From NCBI GenBank assembly GCA_963707465.1, contig CAVPQK010000024.1, positions 248,001-312,000 on the forward strand: a stretch of DNA of 64,000 nt, given 5' to 3'. Both the position numbers and the translations under genes were made by a program. Below are positions 25,961-34,670 of the stretch, in pieces. The notes beneath the pieces are model-generated. The model was not told the origin of the DNA, did not search any database, and saw only the letters and a list, made by a program, of their open reading frames with translations. This DNA is from Bog-159 sp963707465 (GTDB lineage Bacteria > Acidobacteriota > Terriglobia > Bryobacterales > Bryobacteraceae). Positions within the stretch are counted from its first letter, which is position 1, and every line of letters starts with the position of its first letter.

Positions 25961-28078
25961 ATGCGCATCGCGCCCACGGATGTTGACGCCGCGCGCCGGC
26001 AGTTGGAACGGGTCTTGGCCAGCCCCGGTTTCGTCCGGAATGAACGGATGAGCCTGTTCCTGAGGTTTCTCGCCGAACGCCATCTGGAAGGCAACGACGG
26101 TCAGCTCAAAGAGTCTGTGATCGCCGTCGAGGTATTTGGGCGCAGACCGGATCACGATCCTACACAGGACTCTATCGTGCGGACCGAGGCGGGCAGGCTG
26201 CGCGCGCGGCTCGCCGAATACTACGTGGGCGACGGCATGGGGGACGCGGTGATAATCCGGTTGCCAAAGGGCGGATACGCACCCTCCTTCGACTTGCGGG
26301 ACCCTTCCTCTCCACAGACCCTTCGACAGCAGACACGCTGGCGCTTTTGGCTGACCGCCGCGGCGGTGGCGATCGCGTTGGGGATCGCCGGGATCATCTG
26401 GTTCGAGAAGACGGAACTCCTCTGGCAAAACCCCGTTGAGCGAGCGGTATTTCAGAGCGTTACCGATTTCGATGGGACCGAGCAGGCGGCCGCCATATCA
26501 CGCGACGGGAGGTTTGTGGCTTTTTTGTCGGACCGGGACGGACACACAGATGTCTGGGTCACGCAACCCGGTTCAGGACAGTTCCACAACCTTACCCACG
26601 GATTGGCGCTGGATCTCGTCAATCCTTCGCTGCGGACCCTGGGATTCTCGCCCGATGGCGCATTAGTCACCTTTTGGACCCACAAGCCGGCCAGTGCCGG
26701 CGGGCAGATCGGGGTATGGGCAGTGCCAACACTGGGCGGACAGCCCAAGCCCTATTTGGACGAAGCGGCCGAGTTCGATTGGTCGCATGACGGTTCCCGG
26801 CTTGCCTACCACACGGCTGCGCCGGGCGACCCGCTTTTCATTTCAGACGGTGCCGCGCATGCTCCCGGACCGCCGATCTTTACCGCACCCGCGGGCCTGC
26901 ATTCTCATTTTCCAGTGTGGGCGCCCGATGATGGGTTCATATACTTCGTGGGCGGCGCCCTTCCCGACAAACTGGACATCTGGCGCATCACGCCGGCCGG
27001 CGGCCAACCGGAACGAATCACGGCGCACAGTGGTCTTGTGAGCCATCCCGTGCTGCTGAACCGCCGGACTCTGATGTATCTCGCCAAGGACCCGGACGGC
27101 GCAGGGCCGTGGCTGTACAGCATCGACGTCGAGCACCGCAGTCCTCACCGGCTTACCTTTGGTCCGGACCGGTACACGTCGCTGGCCGCTACGGCTGACG
27201 GCAAACTCCTGGTTGTCACACGCGCAAGTCCAAGGAGATCCCTCTGGCGAATGCGGGTCGGCGACTCACTAGCCGAGTTATCGGCTCCAGCCCGAATCGG
27301 CCTGACGCCCGCAACCGCGTTTTCTGCACGACTGGGACCGGGTTATCTTATATTTGTCTCCGCGGTCGCCACCAGCGACAGTATTTGGAAGCAGGCGAAC
27401 GGAACGGACACGGAGTTGTGGAGTGGTCACGGAGCTCACATCATTGGCAGCCCCGCGATTTCCCCCGACGGCAGGCATATTGCATTTTCAGTCCATCAAG
27501 GTTCGCAGACCCTGTTGTATGTGATGCAAGCGGACGGAAGTAACACGCGGGTCGTAGCCAGTTCCCTCGAGTTGCAGGGCTCTCCGGCGTGGAACCCGGA
27601 TGGCCGAACCATTACCTCGGCTGCCAACGATCATGGCGTGCCACGCCTTTTCCAGGTGCCCATTGATGGTGACCCTCCAACTGTCTTTGTCCGCGATTAC
27701 TCGGTCGATCCGGCGTGGGAACCCCCCGGTCGCTTCGTCGTTTATTCGGGGCCCGACATCGGTACGACGCTTTCGGTGAAGGCCGTGACGCCCGAGGGTG
27801 TCCCCTATCCGCTTCCGCACTTTACGACCTTGACACGGGGCGCCAGACACGTGAAATTCGTTTTGGGAGGGCGTGGACTCGCGTTTCTGCGGGGAGGCAT
27901 TGGACACAAAGATCTCTGGCTGGCGGACCTGGAGACCGGTGCCGAGCGGCAGGTTACCACTCTTGCTGACGATTTCGACATTAATGACTTCGACATCTCC
28001 GCGGACGGCCGCCAGATTGTCTTAGAGCGCCTGCAGGAGCGTTCTGACATTTTGCTCCTCGACCTCGCCCGCCGATGA
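25961..28078 (+). CDS. transmembrane regulator-like protein: N-terminal DNA-binding-like domain, one TM, TolB-like propeller
   Basis: I chose ATG 25961 over TTG 25934. The 705-aa product begins with a ~100-residue domain often found at the start of acidobacterial sensor proteins (RRQLERVLASPGFVRNERMS, LFLRFLAERHLEG, LKESVIAVEVFGRRPDHDPT, VRTEAGRLRARLAEYY). A single TM follows (FWLTAAAVAIALGIAGIIWF, ~residues 125-144), then a six-bladed TolB/WD40-like propeller with SRDGRFVAFLSDRDG, GFSPDGALVTFW, SPDGRHIAFSVHQGS, NPDGRTI and ADGRQIVLERLQ repeats. This suggests a one-component membrane sensor with a periplasmic propeller. Its stop overlaps the ATG of the sigma-54 activator by 4 bases, implying cotranslation and a shared pathway. 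Confidence 0.75.
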   Translation: MRIAPTDVDAARRQLERVLASPGFVRNERMSLFLRFLAERHLEGNDGQLKESVIAVEVFGRRPDHDPTQDSIVRTEAGRLRARLAEYYVGDGMGDAVIIRLPKGGYAPSFDLRDPSSPQTLRQQTRWRFWLTAAAVAIALGIAGIIWFEKTELLWQNPVERAVFQSVTDFDGTEQAAAISRDGRFVAFLSDRDGHTDVWVTQPGSGQFHNLTHGLALDLVNPSLRTLGFSPDGALVTFWTHKPASAGGQIGVWAVPTLGGQPKPYLDEAAEFDWSHDGSRLAYHTAAPGDPLFISDGAAHAPGPPIFTAPAGLHSHFPVWAPDDGFIYFVGGALPDKLDIWRITPAGGQPERITAHSGLVSHPVLLNRRTLMYLAKDPDGAGPWLYSIDVEHRSPHRLTFGPDRYTSLAATADGKLLVVTRASPRRSLWRMRVGDSLAELSAPARIGLTPATAFSARLGPGYLIFVSAVATSDSIWKQANGTDTELWSGHGAHIIGSPAISPDGRHIAFSVHQGSQTLLYVMQADGSNTRVVASSLELQGSPAWNPDGRTITSAANDHGVPRLFQVPIDGDPPTVFVRDYSVDPAWEPPGRFVVYSGPDIGTTLSVKAVTPEGVPYPLPHFTTLTRGARHVKFVLGGRGLAFLRGGIGHKDLWLADLETGAERQVTTLADDFDINDFDISADGRQIVLERLQERSDILLLDLARR

Positions 28079-30192
28079 CTGCGTTCAATACCATGGATGG
28101 GCCCCTCTGCGTGCTGGCCGATGCTCCCCGCCAATACCAGGCTCTGCTAGAAGTGTCGCAGTCGATAGCCTCTCACCGCGATCTGTCCGCGCTGTTCCGG
28201 GATCTGGTGGAGCGTCTCCCGCGCGCGGTCAGCTTCGATTCGCTGTGGCTCGTGCTGCACGATCCCGCCCGCAACCGCATGCGCCTGCACGTGCTGGAAG
28301 GGCCCGCGCGCGCGGCCGCCGAGGAAGCCGCCTGGCCGCTCGAAAGGCCGTTGGAAGAATCCCCCGGCGGATTGGTCTGGAGCACGCAGGAGCCGCTGGT
28401 CGTGTTCAATCTCGCCGATGACCGGCGCTATCGTGCCGCCTTTCGGTTGTTGTTGGACAACGGCGTCAGTTCGTGCTGCATGCTGCCGCTGACCACCGCG
28501 CACCGGCGTTTGGGCGCGGTGGGTTTTGGCTATGCCCGGCCGCACAACTATTCCGATGCGGACGTCGAGTTTCTGGGACAGGTGGCCCGCCAGATCGCCG
28601 TGGCGGTGGACAATGTTCTGGCGCACGAGGAGGCTTGCGGACTGCAGGCCGCCTTGGCTGAGGAACGCGACCGCCTCCGCCTGCTGCTCGATCTGAACAA
28701 TACGCTGGCGCCGAATCTGGACTTGCGCGAGCTATTGCGCGCCGTATCCTCCAACGTGCGGCGAGTGATGCGCTGCGATTACACCAGCGTGATCCTGCCG
28801 GAGCCGGACGGCCTACTGCTGCGGATCTATGCGCGGGACTTTTCCGAGGTGCCGGAACCCATGGCCGAGGAACTGGTGGTGCCGCGCGTCGGTACGCCCG
28901 CCGGCATAGTCCTTGAAACCGGCAATGCACTGGTGCTGGACGCTGAAGAACTCGCGCGTTTCGATCCGAAGATCAATCCCACGCTGGCGCTGGGACTGAA
29001 ATCCGCGTGCTTTCTGCCGCTGGTTGCCCGTGAGCGGCGGCTCGGCACGCTGAATGTCGGCCGCTTTCCGGATCGCGCGTTCACCCAGGACGATGTCGAC
29101 TTTCTCCGGCAAGTGGCCAGCCAGGTGGCGCTGGCCGCGGATAATGCGCTGGACTACTATCAGGTGGCGGAATCCAGGCAGCGGCTCGCCGAAGAGCGCG
29201 TCTATCTGAATGAGGAGATCCGCAGCGGCCAGAACTTCGAGGAGATTGTCGGCTCCAGCGCGGCCCTCAAAAACGTTCTGAAACAAGTGGCGATCGTGGC
29301 CCCCACGGATTCGACCGTCTTGATTCTCGGCGAAACCGGCACCGGTAAGGAACTGATCGCGCGTGCCATCCACAATTCGAGCGCCCGCCGGGACCACACG
29401 TTCGTGAAGGTGAATTGCGCCGCCATTCCCCTGGGGCTGCTCGAAAGCGAATTGTTCGGCCACGAGAAGGGCGCGTTCACCGGCGCCATCGCGCGCAAAA
29501 CCGGCCGCTTCGAAGTGGCGCATCAGGGCACCCTGTTCCTGGACGAGGTCGGCGATATTCCGCCGCAGCTGCAGCCCAAGCTGTTGCGGGTCTTGCAGGA
29601 GCGGGAGTTCGAGCGCTTGGGCAGCACTCACACCATCAAGGTCGATGTTCGCCTGGTCGCGGCTACCAGCCGCAATCTACCGGCCATGGTGGAGCAGCGC
29701 GAGTTCCGCGGTGACTTGTACTATCGGCTGAACATTTTTCCGCTGGTTGTGCCGCCGTTGCGCGAGCGTCGTGACGACATCCCGCTGCTGGTGGAATACT
29801 TCGTGGCGCGTTTCGCCGATCGCCTGGGCCGCAAGGTCAGCCGGGTGGACCGGCAGACCATGGAACTGCTGCGGGATTATCACTGGCCCGGCAACATCCG
29901 CGAGTTGCAAAATGTGATTGAACGCAGCGTCATTTTGGCGGTGGGCGGCACGCTGCACATCGACGCTGGCGTCCTGGAGATTGCCGGATCGCGCAAAACA
30001 CACGCTGCCGGAGATGTTTTGCGGCAAAACGAAAAGGATTCGATCGAGGCGGCCCTCGCCGAAACAAAGGGCCGTATCGCCGGACCGCGCGGCGCGGCCG
30101 CGCGGCTGCGCATCCCGGCCTCCACGCTCGAATCCAAGATCCGCGCTCTAAACATCGATAAATTCAAGTTCCGCCGTGGGGCAGGCTCTTAG
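28075..30192 (+). CDS. sigma-54-dependent transcriptional activator with two GAF domains (FhlA-like)
   Basis: A 705-aa enhancer-binding protein. Two GAF domains cover residues ~18-185 and ~200-370 (ISLFRDL-type start, then VARQIAVAVDN and VASQVALAADN as the two closing helices). The AAA+ core has Walker A GETGTGKE (~418-425), GAFTGAI (~465, the loop that contacts sigma-54), LDEVGDIPPQLQPKLLRVLQ and the R-finger region FRGDLYYRLNIFPL. A Fis-type HTH sits at the end (IEAALAETKGRIAGPRGAAA, LRIPASTLESKI). Effector-binding GAF domains suggest control by a small molecule, redox signal or light rather than by a kinase. It overlaps the upstream sensor gene and precedes an RND efflux operon that has a candidate sigma-54 promoter. 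Confidence 0.93.
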   Translation: MTAFNTMDGPLCVLADAPRQYQALLEVSQSIASHRDLSALFRDLVERLPRAVSFDSLWLVLHDPARNRMRLHVLEGPARAAAEEAAWPLERPLEESPGGLVWSTQEPLVVFNLADDRRYRAAFRLLLDNGVSSCCMLPLTTAHRRLGAVGFGYARPHNYSDADVEFLGQVARQIAVAVDNVLAHEEACGLQAALAEERDRLRLLLDLNNTLAPNLDLRELLRAVSSNVRRVMRCDYTSVILPEPDGLLLRIYARDFSEVPEPMAEELVVPRVGTPAGIVLETGNALVLDAEELARFDPKINPTLALGLKSACFLPLVARERRLGTLNVGRFPDRAFTQDDVDFLRQVASQVALAADNALDYYQVAESRQRLAEERVYLNEEIRSGQNFEEIVGSSAALKNVLKQVAIVAPTDSTVLILGETGTGKELIARAIHNSSARRDHTFVKVNCAAIPLGLLESELFGHEKGAFTGAIARKTGRFEVAHQGTLFLDEVGDIPPQLQPKLLRVLQEREFERLGSTHTIKVDVRLVAATSRNLPAMVEQREFRGDLYYRLNIFPLVVPPLRERRDDIPLLVEYFVARFADRLGRKVSRVDRQTMELLRDYHWPGNIRELQNVIERSVILAVGGTLHIDAGVLEIAGSRKTHAAGDVLRQNEKDSIEAALAETKGRIAGPRGAAARLRIPASTLESKIRALNIDKFKFRRGAGS

Positions 30193-30216
30193 CCTGCGCG
30201 GGGCTCCCAGCCCCGC
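30181..30216 (+). terminator. two adjacent stem-loops at the end of the sigma-54 activator gene
   Basis: GCAGGCT-CTT-AGCCTGC (30181-30197) and GCGGGGCT-CCC-AGCCCCGC (30198-30216) are perfect hairpins placed end to end. The stop codon TAG of the activator gene lies in the loop/stem of the first. No T-run follows, so it is either a Rho-assisted or processing structure, or a REP-like palindromic repeat. It separates the regulatory operon from the efflux operon. Confidence 0.6.
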
Positions 30217-30320
30217 CCTTCCTCGTGAGATCTCGCGAATTCGTGAGTCCGAAACCGTCGGCAGCTCCAGGCTCCGAGTTACCCCCTCTGCCTTCTCAAT
30301 CAGATAGCGGCCGTCGACAT

Positions 30321-30337
30321 CGGGCCTTCCCTTGCAC
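30321..30337 (+). promoter_or_regulatory. candidate sigma-54 (-24/-12) promoter of the efflux operon
   Basis: CGGGCC-TTCCC-TTGCA: the invariant GG (30322-30323) and GC (30334-30335) are separated as in the TGGCAC-N5-TTGCA consensus, and the -12 half TTGCA is a perfect match while the -24 half matches GG and the final C. The predicted start would be near 30347, followed by AAGGA at 30350-30354 and the ATG at 30361. Two 8-bp palindromes, GAGATCTC (30227-30234) and CGAATTCG (30236-30243), lie ~80-95 bp upstream where an activator could bind. The neighbouring gene encodes a sigma-54 activator. Confidence 0.5.
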
Positions 30338-30360
30338 TCTTCATCGCCAAGGATGCCTGA

Positions 30361-33300
30361 ATGTGGATCGTAAGAGTTGCTCTGAATCGCCCCTACACCT
30401 TTGTGGTCCTGGCGCTGCTGATCCTGCTGGTCAGCCCGCTGGTGATCCTGCGTACCCCAACCGATATCTTTCCGAATATCGGCATACCGGTCGTGAGCGT
30501 CATCTGGAGTTACGACGGCTTCCCTCCGCAAGAGATGTCGGATCGCATCGTAACCATTACCGAGCGCAGCATCACCACCACGGTCAACGATATCGAGCAC
30601 ATGGAGTCGCAGTCCTACAACGGCATTGGCGTCATCAAGCTGTTTTTCCGGCCGTCGGTGACCATCGCCACCGCGCTGGCGCAAGTCACGGCCATCTGCC
30701 AGACACAGCTTCGCCAACTGCCGCCGGGAACCACCGCTCCGCTCATTCTGAGCTATAGCGCGTCTACCGTGCCTGTTTTGCAAGTCGGCCTGAGCAGCAC
30801 CCGGCTGAGCGAGCAGCAGTTGTTCGATGTGGGCGCCAACACCATGCGCACCCAGTTGGCGACCGTCCAAGGCGCGGCAGTGCCATGGCCCTACGGCGGC
30901 AAACAGCGGCTGGTTTCCATCGATATCGATTCGGCGGCCATGCAGGCCAAGGGTCTGTCGCCGACTGATGTGGTGAACGCCGTCAGTGCGGAAAACCTGA
31001 TTCTGCCGTCCGGCACCGCCAAGCTGGGGCCGCTCGAATATCAAGTGGAAATGAACGGCAGCACCCAGACGATTAACGAGCTGAACGATCTGCCGGTGAA
31101 GACCCTCAACGGCGCAACCATTTATATCCGCGATGTGGCGCATGTGCGCGACGGCTTCTCGCCTCAGACCAATATCGTGCGGCAGGATGGCCACCGCAGC
31201 GCGCTGCTCAGCGTCTACAAAACCGGATCGGCGTCCACGCTGGCGATCGTACACGATGTGCGGGCGGCGCTGTCGAATATGGCCGCGGGATTGCCGCCCG
31301 ACCTGAAAATCACGCCGCTGTTCGACCAATCCATCTTCGTTCGCGCGGCCGTGCAGGGCGTCATCCGCGAAGCGCTCACCGCCGCCTGCCTCACCGCCGC
31401 GATGATCCTGCTTTTCCTGGGCAACTGGCGCAGCACCCTGATCATCGCCATTTCAATTCCCCTGGCCATCCTGGTTTCCATCATCTGCCTGAGCGCGCTG
31501 GGCGAAACCATGAACCTGATGACGCTGGGCGGGCTGGCGCTGGCCGTGGGCATCCTGGTGGACGATGCCACCGTGGAGATCGAGAACATCGAACGCAATC
31601 GGCTGCTGGGGAAAGAACTGCGCGAGGCCATTCTGCACGGCGCGCAGGAGATCGCCGTGCCGGCGTTCGTTTCCACGCTGTGCATCTGCATCGTTTTCGT
31701 GCCCATGTTCTTCCTTAGCGGCGTGACCCGCTTTTTGTTCGTGCCCCTGGCGGAAGCCGTAATCTTCGCCATGCTGGCTTCCTATCTGCTGTCCCGAACA
31801 CTGGTCCCGACCATGGTCATGTTCCTGCTGCGGAATCACAACCTGCACGCGCAACCCGGATTCTTTGGGCGCTTTCACCAACGATTTGAAGATGCCTTCG
31901 AGCGCCTGCGCGACAGTTACCGCGACGCGCTCCAGGCCTGCATGCGGCACGGAGGAGCGTTCGCCACGGCATTCCTGGCGCTGTGTGTGGCATCGCTGGG
32001 CTTCATCTTCGTTCTGGGCCAGGACCTGTTTCCGCAGGTGGACGCCGGTTTGATGCGCCTGCACGTGCGCGCGCGCACCGGGCTGCGCATCGAAGAGACC
32101 GCTCGCCTCACCGACCAGATCGAAAACGGCATCCGCACCATGATCCCCGCGCGCGAACTGGACACCATGCTCGACAATATCGGCCTGCCGTATAGCGGCA
32201 TCAATCTGTCCTACAGCAATGCCGGGACGATCGGCACTCCGGACGCGGAGATTCTGGTGTCGCTCAAAGAAGGCCATCGGCCGACCAGCGAATACGTGAA
32301 GCTGCTGCGGGAAGAACTGCCGCGGCGATTCCCGTCTACCCAGTTCTTCTTCCAGCCGGCGGATATTGTCACCCAGATTCTGAACTTCGGCGTTCCCGCG
32401 CCCATCGACGTGCAGATCGCCGGCGCTGACCAACTGGGCAACTACAACGTGGCCCGCCAACTGGCCAACCGGATTCGCGCGATCCCTGGCGCCGTGGATG
32501 TGCACGTGCAGCAGGCGTACGACGCGCCCGCGCTGCGCCTGGATGTCGATCGGACCTTCGCACAATCGGTGGGGCTTAGCCAGCACGATGTGGCCGGCAA
32601 CCTGCTGGTCTCCCTGAGTTCCAGCTTCCAGACATCGCCCACCTTCTGGCTCAACCCGAAGAGTGGCATCAGCTATAACGTGGCAGTGCAGACGCCGCAG
32701 TATCGGGTGGATTCGGTGAAGGAGCTGCTCGACATACCCATCCGCACGCCGAATTCGCCCAACCCGCAGATCCTGGGGAACCTCGCGTCTTTTCGCCATG
32801 CGACCCAGCCCGGCGTGATATCGCACTACAATGTGCAGCCGCTGGTGGACGTGTTCGCCTCGGTGCAGGGCCGCGACCTGGGCGGCGTGGCTAACGACGT
32901 CCGCCGCGTCACCCAGACTGTCCAGAACGAACTGCCGCGTGGCAGCCACTTGACCATCGCCGGACAGGTGTCCACCATGTCTCAGTCCTTCATCGGATTG
33001 GGCGCGGGCGTGGCGATGGCCATCGTGCTGGCCTACCTGCTGATCGTGGTGAATTTCCAATCCTGGCTGGACCCGTTCATCATCATTACGGCGCTGCCTG
33101 GCGCATTGGCTGGAATCACCTGGGCATTGCTGCTCACTCACACCACTCTGAATGTGCCGTCGCTCACCGGCGCCATCATGTGCGTGGGTGTGGCCACCGC
33201 CAACAGCATCCTGATGGTCTCCTTCGCGCGCGAGCGGATGGACGAAGGGATGCCCGCCCGCGAGGCTGCCGTGGCCGCCGGGCACACGCGCATGCGGCCG

Positions 33301-33483
33301 GTTCTGATGACCGCGCTGGCCATGATTATCGGCATGGCGCCTATGGCGATGGGACTTGGCGAGGGCGGAGAACAGAACGCGCCATTGGGACGGGCGGTGA
33401 TCGGCGGCCTGCTATGCGCCACCGTGGCAACCCTGTTCTTCGTGCCCACGGTGTTCGGCTTGATTCATGGAGCGAGAGAATAA
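30361..33483 (+). CDS. RND-family efflux transporter inner-membrane pump (AcrB/HAE-like)
   Basis: A 1040-aa RND permease with 12 TMs. TM1 is ALNRPYTFVVLALLILLVSP; the pore domain starts VVSVIWSYDGFPPQEMSDRI. TM2-4 region contains LFLGNWRSTLIIAISIPLAI and the proton-relay helix GGLALAVGILVDDATVEIEN, with the two acidic residues (DD) expected on TM4. The second half repeats this: TM8-10 contain LLIVVNFQSWLDPFIIITAL and AGITWALLL, and the C-terminal TM11-12 include PLGRAVIGGLLCATVATLFF. Compared with AcrB (~1049 aa) it is full length. It is the first gene of a compact pump operon (3-bp gap to the MFP gene). Substrate unknown. Confidence 0.95.
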   Translation: MWIVRVALNRPYTFVVLALLILLVSPLVILRTPTDIFPNIGIPVVSVIWSYDGFPPQEMSDRIVTITERSITTTVNDIEHMESQSYNGIGVIKLFFRPSVTIATALAQVTAICQTQLRQLPPGTTAPLILSYSASTVPVLQVGLSSTRLSEQQLFDVGANTMRTQLATVQGAAVPWPYGGKQRLVSIDIDSAAMQAKGLSPTDVVNAVSAENLILPSGTAKLGPLEYQVEMNGSTQTINELNDLPVKTLNGATIYIRDVAHVRDGFSPQTNIVRQDGHRSALLSVYKTGSASTLAIVHDVRAALSNMAAGLPPDLKITPLFDQSIFVRAAVQGVIREALTAACLTAAMILLFLGNWRSTLIIAISIPLAILVSIICLSALGETMNLMTLGGLALAVGILVDDATVEIENIERNRLLGKELREAILHGAQEIAVPAFVSTLCICIVFVPMFFLSGVTRFLFVPLAEAVIFAMLASYLLSRTLVPTMVMFLLRNHNLHAQPGFFGRFHQRFEDAFERLRDSYRDALQACMRHGGAFATAFLALCVASLGFIFVLGQDLFPQVDAGLMRLHVRARTGLRIEETARLTDQIENGIRTMIPARELDTMLDNIGLPYSGINLSYSNAGTIGTPDAEILVSLKEGHRPTSEYVKLLREELPRRFPSTQFFFQPADIVTQILNFGVPAPIDVQIAGADQLGNYNVARQLANRIRAIPGAVDVHVQQAYDAPALRLDVDRTFAQSVGLSQHDVAGNLLVSLSSSFQTSPTFWLNPKSGISYNVAVQTPQYRVDSVKELLDIPIRTPNSPNPQILGNLASFRHATQPGVISHYNVQPLVDVFASVQGRDLGGVANDVRRVTQTVQNELPRGSHLTIAGQVSTMSQSFIGLGAGVAMAIVLAYLLIVVNFQSWLDPFIIITALPGALAGITWALLLTHTTLNVPSLTGAIMCVGVATANSILMVSFARERMDEGMPAREAAVAAGHTRMRPVLMTALAMIIGMAPMAMGLGEGGEQNAPLGRAVIGGLLCATVATLFFVPTVFGLIHGARE

Positions 33484-33485
33484 TT

Positions 33486-34670
33486 ATGACTACCCAGGAA
33501 ATTCCATTATCGGAACCGAAGGCGGAAGTCCCCGCCAGCCAGCCGCCGGCAAGCAGGCGATGGATGATGGCGGCGCTACTAGCCGTACTCGGACTGGTCG
33601 CCGCGGGCGCGCTCAGCATCAAAGCCCGCGCCAAGGAGCAAACGGCTCTGTCGGCGGAGACCGCGCGCCTGGCGGTGACCACGGTTTCGGCCAGCTACCC
33701 GCAGCCCGAGCCGCGGTCGAACGAACTGGAGTTGCCCGGCAGCGTGCAAGCGTACACGGAATCGCCTATATATTCCCGGACCAACGGCTATCTGTTGCGC
33801 TGGTACAAAGACATCGGTGCGAACGTCCAGAAGGGCGAACTGCTGGCCGATTTGGATACGCCCGAAGTGGACCAGGAACTCTCGCAGGCGCAAGCCGCGC
33901 GTCAGCAGATGGTGGCGGCGCTGGACCTGGCGCGCACCAGCGCCGATCGCTGGCGCGATTTGCGCCGCACCGATTCCGTCTCCCAACAGGACCTGGATCA
34001 AAAGACCAGCGACTACGCGCAAGCGCAGGCGAACATGGCCGCGGCGGATGCCAATGTCCGGCGCCTGCAGGAGCTGGAATCGTTCAAACACGTTTACGCG
34101 CCCTTTGCGGGCGTGCTCACGCGGCGCAATGTGGATATCGGCGCGTTGGTGAATGCGGGCAATGGCGGATCGGGCAAAGAGCTGTTCAATCTGGCGCTGA
34201 TCGATCCGTTGCGCGTTTATGTGAGCGTGCCGGAAGCCGATGCCCCAAGCATGCGCGCGGGGATGCGGGCCTGGATCGGCTTGGCCGAATTTCCCGCGTC
34301 GCGCTTCGGCGGCACCATCGTGCGGACAGCCAATGCGATCGACCAAAACACGCGCACGCTGCTCACCGAGGTGGATGTGCCGAACAAGTCCGGCCGGCTT
34401 TTGCCGGGCGCTTATGCGCAAGTTCACTTCGATGTGCCGGTGAACGGCGTGCGGCTGTCGGTGCCATCGAGCGCCATGCTGTTCCGTTCGGAAGGGCCCA
34501 GCGTGGCCGTCGTGGGGCCCGGCGATCGCGTGCAACTGCGGCCCATCGCAATCGGGCGCGATTTTGGCACGAGCCTGGAAATTCTGCAAGGCGTTAAGGC
34601 GCACGACCGCGTAGTGCAGAATCCTCCGGATTCTTTGGAGAACGGGCAGGTCGTGCGGGTGGTCCCATGA
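33486..34670 (+). CDS. RND efflux periplasmic adaptor (membrane fusion protein)
   Basis: I chose ATG 33486, 3 bp after the pump stop. The 394-aa protein has an N-terminal membrane anchor (MMAALLAVLGLVAAGALSI, ~22-40), then the split barrel-sandwich/lipoyl motif (SIYSRTNGYLLRWYKDIGAN-like, GELLADLDTPEVDQELSQAQ), a short alpha-helical hairpin (to ~residue 190), the returning lipoyl half (HVYAPFAGVLTRRNVDIGAL) and the beta-barrel with LPGAYAQVHFDV. It bridges the RND pump and the outer-membrane channel. Its stop overlaps the next ATG by 4 bases. Confidence 0.94.
   Translation: MTTQEIPLSEPKAEVPASQPPASRRWMMAALLAVLGLVAAGALSIKARAKEQTALSAETARLAVTTVSASYPQPEPRSNELELPGSVQAYTESPIYSRTNGYLLRWYKDIGANVQKGELLADLDTPEVDQELSQAQAARQQMVAALDLARTSADRWRDLRRTDSVSQQDLDQKTSDYAQAQANMAAADANVRRLQELESFKHVYAPFAGVLTRRNVDIGALVNAGNGGSGKELFNLALIDPLRVYVSVPEADAPSMRAGMRAWIGLAEFPASRFGGTIVRTANAIDQNTRTLLTEVDVPNKSGRLLPGAYAQVHFDVPVNGVRLSVPSSAMLFRSEGPSVAVVGPGDRVQLRPIAIGRDFGTSLEILQGVKAHDRVVQNPPDSLENGQVVRVVP

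Noticed and set aside
31453..33285. 610-codon minus-strand open frame opposite the RND pump
   Set aside because: Rich in His, Arg, Gln and Gly with no domain; it is the antisense shadow of a well-supported GC-rich gene.
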